Shown here: piece by piece, positions 1-5,722 of the stretch
How the letters are laid out: each line of letters starts with the position of its first letter
Numbering within the stretch: the first letter of the stretch is position 1
Assembly: GCF_020217005.1 (NCBI RefSeq)
Contig: NZ_JAIWOI010000249.1
Span: forward strand, 1-10,000
Source of the DNA: Rheinheimera sp.
Lineage (GTDB): Bacteria; Pseudomonadota; Gammaproteobacteria; Enterobacterales; Alteromonadaceae
Direction: 5' to 3'
Length of the DNA stretch: 10,000 nucleotides
Translations under genes and position numbers: made by a program
The notes under the pieces: generated by a model
Databases searched by the model: none
What the model saw: the letters and a program-made list of their open reading frames with translations, nothing else
What the model was told of the DNA's origin: nothing

Positions 1-33
1 TATGCGAATTTAGTGGTGGACCATTCGAGCAGG

Positions 34-213
34 GCATCCCCCATGCGACCAAACTGCCGGGAGCAGTTTGGGACCGCCAACGGCGGGTCCCGCAGGGACG
101 AATCCCAGGATGGGGTGAGCACAAAAACGTCCGGAACGTTTTTGAACGGCGAAGCCGGCCCGAAGGGGCCAGGGTAGGACGCCCGCAATAAAGTAGTTCA
201 CCGCCCCCGAACT
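34..213. repeat. GC-rich block of consecutive hairpins, probable dispersed intergenic repeat
   Basis: This block is much richer in G+C than the AT-rich DNA that follows from about 232. It is built of short inverted repeats that touch or overlap: 34-37/43-46, 49-57/63-71 (perfect 9 bp, 5-nt loop), 70-74/87-91, 87-91/95-99 (competing with the previous one), 95-98/103-106, 104-107/111-114, 122-130/136-144 (perfect 9 bp, 5-nt loop), 147-150/154-157, 157-161/166-170 and 195-199/209-213. The two 9-bp stems carry related loops, CGGGA and CCGGA. Several reading frames stay open only because the block is GC-rich, so I call no gene here. It resembles the multi-copy intergenic repeats of many gammaproteobacteria. 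Copy number cannot be seen in one window, so repeat status is inferred. It could also include the 3' end of a gene lying to the left. Confidence 0.55.
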
Positions 214-341
214 CAGCACAGATCTGCTCAACTATCAAACACAACAGCCTACAAGGGACGTCCGTACAGGCGATTGCACCCTACTTAGATTTATGCAAAA
301 GTATTCAAATTCAAACAAATATAAAATCCTAAGGCCAATCC

Positions 342-620
342 ATGCCGAGCCCACTACGCAATTACAGCAACAATGTACTGATTGCAATAAGTCGGTTACT
401 AAACGCCATACTGGGAGGTAATCCTAGCCTGACTTTAAGCGCGCGGGCTGGTCTGCACTATAGAAAAGGGCAATGGAGACAACGAAGATGGTTGATTAAC
501 AGACTATTCTGGCTGCAACAGGACCATTGTGAGTTTGCCATACGACTCGATACCGATAAAAATCAGCAGGCGATAACAGCTATTGAAGGAAGTAAGGTAA
601 CAAAAACAGAGCCTTTGTGA
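342..620 (+). CDS. small uncharacterised protein (92 aa)
   Basis: The gene starts at an ATG with a TAAGG Shine-Dalgarno at 330-334, 7 nt upstream, and ends at TGA 618-620. The protein has no signal peptide. Residues 11-26 are hydrophobic or amphipathic, and 40-55 are strongly basic and aromatic (HYRKGQWRQRRW). Motifs visible are LLNAILGGNP (19-28), TLSARAG (31-37) and DHC (61-63). From memory this pattern, 'LLNA..GG.P..TLSARA' followed later by 'HC', recurs in a family of small proteins of unknown function in proteobacterial chromosomes, prophages and phages, some misnamed as helicase fragments; I could not check this. The C-terminal tail after about residue 70 looks unconserved and its last codons form half of a hairpin. 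It stands alone, between the hairpin repeat and a convergent lipoprotein gene. Function unknown. That it is a real gene is likely but not certain. Confidence 0.6.
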   Translation: MPSPLRNYSNNVLIAISRLLNAILGGNPSLTLSARAGLHYRKGQWRQRRWLINRLFWLQQDHCEFAIRLDTDKNQQAITAIEGSKVTKTEPL

Positions 621-642
621 CACCACGCGACATCACAAAGGC
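611..642 (-). terminator. Rho-independent terminator of the lipoprotein gene, overlapping the stop of the convergent small gene
   Basis: GCCTTTGTGA (611-620) and TCACAAAGGC (633-642) form a perfect 10-bp stem with a 12-nt loop. On the minus strand the stem is followed by TCTGTTTTTG (610-601), a reasonable U-rich tail, so it fits termination of the leftward lipoprotein gene whose stop is at 653-655. On the plus strand no T-tract follows, so termination of the small gene would be weaker. The left arm encodes the last two codons and the stop of the small gene. Confidence 0.7.
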
Positions 643-652
643 ACAATCAGTA

Positions 653-1759
653 TTAATTTAAGGCTGGTTTCATTTCCACAACTACTTCATTGTTGTGGAA
701 TAACTGCAACTTGTCGCCATTTAATTCGATGCGATCAGCCATTTGTAAATGCTGTGTAAAGTTCGACTCATAGTAGTTACTCTGAGCGCAATACTTCTTA
801 GTGCTTACTAATGGCTCTACTTTCAATAAATTAGAGCTTTGGCTATAGCTTGCATTAAACACGTTACAACCAGAGAAACCGTACAGCTTTGCATTATCAT
901 TAAACAGCATACGCAAGTTGTATTGCTGAGGAACCTGAATAAACTTTACCCGTTCAACCCGCCAGACAATACCTTGTACCTTTGCAACACTTAATGTATC
1001 TGGACAGGTTGCGCCAGGCCAAAACTGTTCAAACTTTTCAACAAACAGCATTTTGTCTTCTTTTGGACTTTGGCGGGCAATCATAGTGGCTATCACCGGC
1101 TTGCCATTCAGATTTTTATCAGTCTGATAACTACGCAGCATCGGAATATGATGTTGTGTCATGGCTATAGTTGATTTATCACCGTTGTTGCAAGAGGTAA
1201 AAAAGGCTTGATTATCAATAACCTGATACATTCCAAGCATCTGCATGCTAGTATCTAGCTTTAAGAAGTTGTTTGAACGTATTAGCTCGTAGTTATCTTT
1301 TGATACTACAGGTTTACCTGCTTCATCCAGTAACACTACTTTGTTGTTGCTAACAAACTGGAAAGAAGGGATCTTAGTTTGCTGAGACATCAGGTGAATT
1401 ACACGCCCCTCTAACAGCCAGGTGCCTTTCACCAGATTCACTTCATGCTGGTCGATAAACTCCTGACGAGCCTCAAACTTGCCATCTTGGAACAAGTTGA
1501 CATGATACTTTACGCCTGGACAGCCTTCACAGGGCAAAGTACCAATAAAACTCATGTCCCGGTCGATAAAAATATGGCCAAAGTCAGTCGCCTGCGCCTG
1601 AGCTATGTTGTCATTTAATACTTCGTTTTCAACTAATTCAGGTTCAGTCGCCACTACAGGCGCACTGACTTCATCTACTGGGGCTGGTGGTTGCTCTGGC
1701 AACTGACTGCAGCCAGCCAAAGCAACAACTAAAGCGCTAACTATAAAACTTTGCTTCAT
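653..1759 (-). CDS. outer-membrane lipoprotein with NlpE-N and META domains (368 aa)
   Basis: The product begins MKQSFIVSALVVALAGC, a lipoprotein signal with lipobox LAGC and Cys17. The next residue is Ser, not Asp, which favours sorting to the outer membrane. After a Pro/Glu-rich linker (18-55) comes an NlpE N-terminal-like domain (about 68-150), with FIGTLPCEGCPG carrying the family CxxC (Cys77/Cys80). A middle region (about 175-252) contains FFTSC and ends in FEQFWPGATC, a pattern I associate with COG3650-type envelope proteins. A C-terminal META (HslJ-like) domain (about 260-365) has YGFSGCN and a later Cys324. The likely role is envelope or copper/oxidative stress sensing or adhesion, by analogy only. 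The open frame extends upstream to a TTG at 1801, but that extension contains the promoter -10, and the signal peptide starts properly at the ATG at 1759. The Shine-Dalgarno is weak. The domain calls are pattern-based. Confidence 0.85.
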   Translation of the reverse strand: MKQSFIVSALVVALAGCSQLPEQPPAPVDEVSAPVVATEPELVENEVLNDNIAQAQATDFGHIFIDRDMSFIGTLPCEGCPGVKYHVNLFQDGKFEARQEFIDQHEVNLVKGTWLLEGRVIHLMSQQTKIPSFQFVSNNKVVLLDEAGKPVVSKDNYELIRSNNFLKLDTSMQMLGMYQVIDNQAFFTSCNNGDKSTIAMTQHHIPMLRSYQTDKNLNGKPVIATMIARQSPKEDKMLFVEKFEQFWPGATCPDTLSVAKVQGIVWRVERVKFIQVPQQYNLRMLFNDNAKLYGFSGCNVFNASYSQSSNLLKVEPLVSTKKYCAQSNYYESNFTQHLQMADRIELNGDKLQLFHNNEVVVEMKPALN

Positions 1760-1789
1760 ATCTATCTGGATCCGGAGAAAATTGGCGCC

Positions 1790-1818
1790 ATTATAAAGCA
1801 ACTGAGCAGACAGTCGAA
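1790..1818 (-). promoter_or_regulatory. sigma70-type promoter of the NlpE/META lipoprotein gene
   Basis: On the minus strand a perfect TATAAT -10 (plus 1790-1795) lies 17 nt from a poor -35, TTCGAC (plus 1813-1818). Transcription would start near 1783, giving a leader of about 24 nt before the ATG at 1759. The -10 lies inside the upstream in-frame extension, which argues against a start at 1801. It also suggests that the lipoprotein gene is transcribed independently of the hydrolase gene upstream. Confidence 0.55.
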
Positions 1819-1840
1819 TGGAATTACCGATTAAAAATTG

Positions 1841-2734
1841 TCATATTTTATTCTCCGTAAGTTGTTGCAGGAAATTGAGCACCGCAACTGCACTTTGTTG
1901 TGGGTTTTCTTGCATAAAACAATGTCCGCCTGTGACCTGATGCAGCTGTACAGAAGGATTTAACTTGCGCCATTTTTCCGCCGATTTGCTGACAAAAGGA
2001 TAAGTCTTGTTGCCGTAGATCAGAAAAACAGGTTTACACTTGTGTTTAAGTTGTTTCCAAAGCTGTTTTGGATAAGATGCAAAGATTTCAGCTTCACGCT
2101 CTGCTTTGCATTTTAGTGTCAAACCTTGATTTGTATGATGTAGCGCATGATCAATATAACTTGCCAGCGCTTCGTCCTGCCAGTTTTTAAACATCCCCCT
2201 GTGCTGCAAATAGCTGTAGGCAGAATCTTTGTCAGGCCAATGCTGGCGGCGATTTAAGGCTTTTTTGGCCATTGGATTTTTTTTATATAGTCCAAGCCAG
2301 TCTAATGCCTGCATCAAAGTCAACATACCTGGTGTAAACAACACAGGATCAAGTAACACCACCGCATGGAAAGGGCTGTTGATTTTACTGTTGATCAGTG
2401 CGGTTAACACGCCACCAAAACTGTGACCCACACCATAGCAGGGTACTGTCGCAAACAAGTGTTTATGCGCAAGCCAGGCTTCAAGCGCCAAATCAGCACT
2501 TTGGTTCCAGCCAACAAAAGCCCCCCCATGATCGCTGTCTCCATGGCCTTGAGCATCAGATAAAAATAGGTCAAAGAATGGGAGTAACCCAGCTAAAAAG
2601 GGCTGGTACATCCGGCTGCAGTAGCCATTGCCATGCAGGATATGAAGTACAGCTTTACCTGTTGGTGGAGTATAAAATCCGCGTAATGTAAAACCTTGTC
2701 TTGTGGAGTAATTCCAGGGGATTAAGTCCATCAT
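1841..2734 (-). CDS. alpha/beta hydrolase (297 aa)
   Basis: This is a cytosolic alpha/beta hydrolase of the MhpC/lysophospholipase-like type with no signal peptide. Visible elements are the oxyanion-loop motif HGNG (34-37), the strand-and-turn motif SDAQGHGDS (59-67), the nucleophile elbow GHSFGG (103-108, Ser105), LLDP (127-130) after strand 6, and the C-terminal catalytic His in GGHCF (His271). The usual Asp after strand 7 is not seen: the turn reads IYGNKTYPF (239-247). Asp129 after strand 6 is therefore the best candidate acid. The substrate is unknown; an ester or lipid is plausible. The gene starts with two adjacent ATGs (2734 and 2731). A short GAG lies 2 nt before the first and 5 nt before the second, so the second may be used. 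The stop is 81 bp from the lipoprotein start, which has its own promoter. Confidence 0.85.
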   Translation of the reverse strand: MMDLIPWNYSTRQGFTLRGFYTPPTGKAVLHILHGNGYCSRMYQPFLAGLLPFFDLFLSDAQGHGDSDHGGAFVGWNQSADLALEAWLAHKHLFATVPCYGVGHSFGGVLTALINSKINSPFHAVVLLDPVLFTPGMLTLMQALDWLGLYKKNPMAKKALNRRQHWPDKDSAYSYLQHRGMFKNWQDEALASYIDHALHHTNQGLTLKCKAEREAEIFASYPKQLWKQLKHKCKPVFLIYGNKTYPFVSKSAEKWRKLNPSVQLHQVTGGHCFMQENPQQSAVAVLNFLQQLTENKI

Positions 2735-2794
2735 TGCTCTTTTCTGGCCAAACCTGCCCGCACTTTGCCATGGTCATACCAGATCTGCAAATAC

Positions 2795-2820
2795 AAAAGC
2801 CCGGCATAACACCGGGCTTT
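2795..2820 (-). terminator. Rho-independent terminator of the TonB-dependent receptor gene
   Basis: AAAGCCCGG (2796-2804) and CCGGGCTTT (2812-2820) form a perfect 9-bp stem with a 7-nt loop. It lies 18 bp beyond the receptor stop codon. On the minus strand it is followed by TTTTGTATTTG. T-runs on both sides suggest it can act in both directions. It separates the receptor from the hydrolase gene downstream. Confidence 0.85.
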
Positions 2821-2838
2821 ACATTTTTTCAGGACGGG

Positions 2839-5430
2839 TTAGAAGTTATAGTTCAGACGAACATAATAGAATCCGCCGTTGATGCCCATAACTGCAGTAG
2901 TTGGATACTTAGAACCTGCTACGCCTTGCCATTCATGTTCATCAGGGTAGGCGTCAAACAAGTTTTGCGCACCTACGCTGATTTCATAGCTGTCGTTGAC
3001 TGTATAGCTCAATTCTACGTCAGTCGTGATTGCAGAACCAACTTCAATGGGTAAACCACCGTCGGCAGCAGTTAATACACCGCTGTCTAAATGGTCTTCA
3101 TAGAAAGAACCAAAATGATTGAGTCGTACATAACCTTTCCAATCACCATAATTCTGGTTCACAGTAAAGCTGCCACGGACTCGAGGTAAACCACGCTCCA
3201 ATTGCTCAACTTTAGCTTCGCTGATATTGCTTGAGTAGCTATCAACAGTGGTGTCAGTCCAGTTGTATGCAAAGGCTAAACCTGTGCGGCCATTCCATAA
3301 ATCAAAACTATAGTTGGCAACTAAATCCAGACCTTGCGTCGTTGTATCGAAGTCGTTAGTAAAATATTTAACGCCTGTGAAACTGCTAGCATCTTTAACA
3401 CCTAAAGCTAACAGCGCTTCGATATCCTCAGGAGTTAAATCCAGAGAAGACGTTTGACTAATACGATCTTCTACTTTGATATGGAAATAATCCAAAGTGA
3501 CGTACCAATCATTCACCTCAACTACAGTACCTACAGAGAAGTTTTTCGACTCTTCCGGAGTTAATGGTTTACCACCTTTTTGGATTGAGATAGGGTGGGT
3601 TGGTGGTAAAGTTGCAGTGTCAACCAAACCTGCTGGGCTAAAAGATGTCGTTACGTTACGTACGTTACTTTGTCCTACTGTTGGAGCACGGAAACCGGTG
3701 CTTGCAGCAGCGCGGAACGCTATTTCATCTGTGGCCTGATAACGTGCTGTTATTTTGCCGTTGGTGGTGTCACCAAAGTCTTCAAAGTCTTCGAACCTTA
3801 ATGCAAAATCCATACGGAAGTGATCGCTGAATTCGGCACCTAATTCGGTATATGCAGCATAGCTATAACGATTAAATGAACCCGCATCTTCTGGCTTAAA
3901 TCCGGGGAAGCCGTTTGAACCTATACCAAAACCTTGTGAAGCCAGTGGACCCACTTCAAATGAAGCCGCGTCACCTGCATAAATTTCGAAAGTTTCATCA
4001 CGATATTCCACACCACCGGCCACATTCAATGGATATGGCAGGGCGTCAAGCTCGAATGGTTTATTAAAATCTAAGTTAGCAGCTTTTTCCAACTGAACAT
4101 ATTTACCAGGGCTAAAAGCTCTCGGAGTATCGGGGCCTAAAGAAGCATTCAGAGTGTTTTTAATATAAAACTCTACTTCGCTGCGACCAACAGACATACT
4201 GGCATCAAAAGCCCAACCAGAGTCCAGCTCGCCTTTTACGCCAGAAGCGATAGCTGTATCGGTAATAACACCACCAAACTTAGGTGTAAAACCACCAGGT
4301 AACATACCGTAGTAAGTGAAACAATGCGCTGGCAGAGCATCAACATCGCTCTGGATAGCACCATGGTTGCGGATTGAACCATCAGGGTTTTGAGCTGCAA
4401 CGCTAGGACATGCGCCTAAGCTTTCATCCAGGTTACCGATCAGCAGACTTTCGCCACCGTCATTGGAGTAGACACCACTACGAGTTGTCGGGTGACGGAA
4501 GTAAAAGCCACCTTCTACATCACGCTCTGCCCAGTTGGTGAATAAGTAAAATTCGCGGTTTTTCGCAACTTCCAGACCGACATTGGCAAATAATTTTGCA
4601 TCGCGTTTGAACTCAGGTGAACCCCAAACTTGGGCTGGATCCGCGATGAAAGTGTTACCTGCTGCCGCAGAAGCCGCCGCGTCGTCACGTTGTACTGAGC
4701 GGCTGGTTGGATCGGCCTGCTTAAATTCACCGCTAATATTGGCAAAACCATTATCAGTGAAAGGAAGGCCTATATTGCCTGAGATTTGACGCAGGTCGCC
4801 ATCACCCTCATAAAACTGACCACTTTTCACTTCAAATGAACCACCTTCAGCGGCATCTTTTAAGCGAAAGTTAATTACACCTGCAATCGCATCCGAACCA
4901 TATTGTGCCGCTGCACCATCGCGTAATATTTCGACTTGTTTTAGTGCAATAGAGGGGATGACAGAAATATCAGGGCCTTGCGAGCCGTCAGAAATACCAC
5001 TCCCTAAGAAGGTAATCACTGCAGCACGGTGACGTCTTTTTCCGTTGACTAATACCAATGTGCTATCTGGTGGCAGGCCACGTAAGTTTGCCGGGCGGAT
5101 TAAGGTTGAAGCATCGTTAATGGGCTGGGCACTAACGTTAAACGAGGGGACAGCTGCGGTCATTAAGCTGACCATATCGCTGGTCCCCGTTTTGGAAAAT
5201 TCTTCACCACCTATCACGTCAACCGGAACTGCTGAATCACCTACTGAACGCGGTGCACCACGAGCACCTATAACAACAATTTTTTCAACTGCTGCATCTT
5301 CAGCCTTTTTTTCTGCCGAGGCATCAGGGCTTTCCTGAGCTAATAAAGAGGTACTGAATAATAAGCTACCACATAAAGCGATCTTTATAGCGGCAGCAAC
5401 AGGATGGTAGTGGTTTAGTTCATTCTTCAT
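2839..5430 (-). CDS. TonB-dependent outer-membrane receptor (863 aa)
   Basis: This is an outer-membrane active transporter driven by TonB-ExbBD. A signal peptide spans about 1-31 (hydrophobic IKIALCGSLLFSTSLLA, then QES). A TonB-box-like segment follows (48-55, VEKIVVIG). The plug domain (about 60-190) includes RPANLRGLPPDSTLVLVNGK and a DGAAAQYGSDAIAGVINF segment. The rest is a 22-strand-type beta-barrel with GFRAPT (579-584), AQNLFDAYPDEH near the end and a terminal Phe (NYNF), the usual BAM signal. The substrate is not identifiable from sequence; the divergent DPP-IV-like peptidase suggests peptides. The frame is open to an ATG at 5469, but the ATG at 5430 has a good GAGAAGG Shine-Dalgarno 8 nt upstream and begins a normal signal peptide. 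The mature protein has only two cysteines, Cys341 and Cys370. It is transcribed alone and ends at a strong terminator. Confidence 0.93.
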   Translation of the reverse strand: MKNELNHYHPVAAAIKIALCGSLLFSTSLLAQESPDASAEKKAEDAAVEKIVVIGARGAPRSVGDSAVPVDVIGGEEFSKTGTSDMVSLMTAAVPSFNVSAQPINDASTLIRPANLRGLPPDSTLVLVNGKRRHRAAVITFLGSGISDGSQGPDISVIPSIALKQVEILRDGAAAQYGSDAIAGVINFRLKDAAEGGSFEVKSGQFYEGDGDLRQISGNIGLPFTDNGFANISGEFKQADPTSRSVQRDDAAASAAAGNTFIADPAQVWGSPEFKRDAKLFANVGLEVAKNREFYLFTNWAERDVEGGFYFRHPTTRSGVYSNDGGESLLIGNLDESLGACPSVAAQNPDGSIRNHGAIQSDVDALPAHCFTYYGMLPGGFTPKFGGVITDTAIASGVKGELDSGWAFDASMSVGRSEVEFYIKNTLNASLGPDTPRAFSPGKYVQLEKAANLDFNKPFELDALPYPLNVAGGVEYRDETFEIYAGDAASFEVGPLASQGFGIGSNGFPGFKPEDAGSFNRYSYAAYTELGAEFSDHFRMDFALRFEDFEDFGDTTNGKITARYQATDEIAFRAAASTGFRAPTVGQSNVRNVTTSFSPAGLVDTATLPPTHPISIQKGGKPLTPEESKNFSVGTVVEVNDWYVTLDYFHIKVEDRISQTSSLDLTPEDIEALLALGVKDASSFTGVKYFTNDFDTTTQGLDLVANYSFDLWNGRTGLAFAYNWTDTTVDSYSSNISEAKVEQLERGLPRVRGSFTVNQNYGDWKGYVRLNHFGSFYEDHLDSGVLTAADGGLPIEVGSAITTDVELSYTVNDSYEISVGAQNLFDAYPDEHEWQGVAGSKYPTTAVMGINGGFYYVRLNYNF

Positions 5431-5438
5431 GGATGTTG

Positions 5439-5445
5439 CCTTCTC
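5439..5445 (-). promoter_or_regulatory. Shine-Dalgarno that fixes the receptor start
   Basis: GAGAAGG on the minus strand lies 8 nt before the ATG at 5430. The in-frame ATG at 5469 has no comparable site (the sequence before it reads GTAGATAAAA). This supports the 863-residue product. Confidence 0.7.
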
Positions 5446-5481
5446 ATCTGGATTTTTGTTTTGGCCCATTTTTATCTACGG

Positions 5482-5496
5482 GCTCTGTAATGACCA
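5482..5496 (-). promoter_or_regulatory. weak candidate sigma54 (-24/-12) promoter for the receptor
   Basis: TGGTCATTACAGAGC on the minus strand has the invariant GG-N10-GC spacing of sigma54 promoters. Most other positions differ from the consensus TGGCACG-N4-TTGC. It would start transcription near 5470, with the NtrC-like palindrome centred about 100 bp upstream, a usual distance for NtrC. The motif alone could be chance. Confidence 0.2.
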
Positions 5497-5565
5497 TATT
5501 TGAAAAGTTCGGCTTTGTCCATCGCGATTTTTTGTGGTTTTAACGCCTCTTTATGGTGAGTTGTC

Positions 5566-5580
5566 GCACCAATCTGGTGC
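5566..5580. promoter_or_regulatory. NtrC-type enhancer palindrome in the divergent receptor/peptidase region
   Basis: GCACCAATCTGGTGC is a perfect 6-bp inverted repeat with a 3-nt centre. It has the same half-sites and spacing as the NtrC (NRI) sites upstream of enterobacterial glnA, recalled as GCACCA-N3-TGGTGC. It lies almost midway between the two start codons (about 143 bp from 5430 and 150 bp from 5723), so it could serve either or both genes. A single site and no strong sigma54 promoter keep this tentative. Confidence 0.45.
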
Positions 5581-5687
5581 TTTACCTGGCTTCGCTTTGG
5601 TTTATTGCAAAAATATGACTAATAAATTGAACCTAAATAAATGAAAAATGTCGGATCCGGCTTGCTGTTTTACGCAAAGTCGATTCA

Positions 5688-5693
5688 GATAAT
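5688..5693 (+). promoter_or_regulatory. possible -10 element for the S9 peptidase gene
   Basis: GATAAT matches the sigma70 -10 at five of six positions and would start transcription near 5700, giving a leader of about 23 nt. No convincing -35 lies 16-18 nt upstream (CTGTTT at 17 nt), so it would need an activator or is not the promoter. Confidence 0.3.
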
Positions 5694-5722
5694 GAGGTTA
5701 CTTTAATCAAGGATTAATTCTG

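Noticed and set aside
1..174. Plus-strand open frame entering from the left edge
   Set aside because: It could be the end of a gene reading into the repeat, but only about 10 codons precede the repeat and nothing recognisable is encoded.
10..231. Minus-strand open frame of 73 codons in the left-end block
   Set aside because: It lies over the hairpin array, several frames are open there because of high G+C, and the protein shows only low-complexity Pro/Gly/Ala content with no domain or Shine-Dalgarno support.
1760..1801. TTG start at 1801 for the lipoprotein
   Set aside because: The extension contains a perfect -10 element and would bury the lipoprotein signal peptide; the ATG at 1759 starts the signal directly.
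2229..2691. Plus-strand open frames opposite the hydrolase gene
   Set aside because: They are antisense shadows of a clear alpha/beta hydrolase gene, with no recognisable protein features.
5431..5469. ATG start at 5469 for the TonB receptor
   Set aside because: No Shine-Dalgarno, and it adds a charged 13-residue stretch before the signal peptide; 5430 has GAGAAGG at good spacing.
5521..5528. ATCGCGAT palindrome in the receptor/peptidase gap
   Set aside because: Eight-base palindromes arise often by chance, and it matches no operator I know.
5585..5722. sigma54 promoter on the peptidase side of the NtrC-like palindrome
   Set aside because: None of the GG dinucleotides in this stretch has GC at the required 10-nt spacing.
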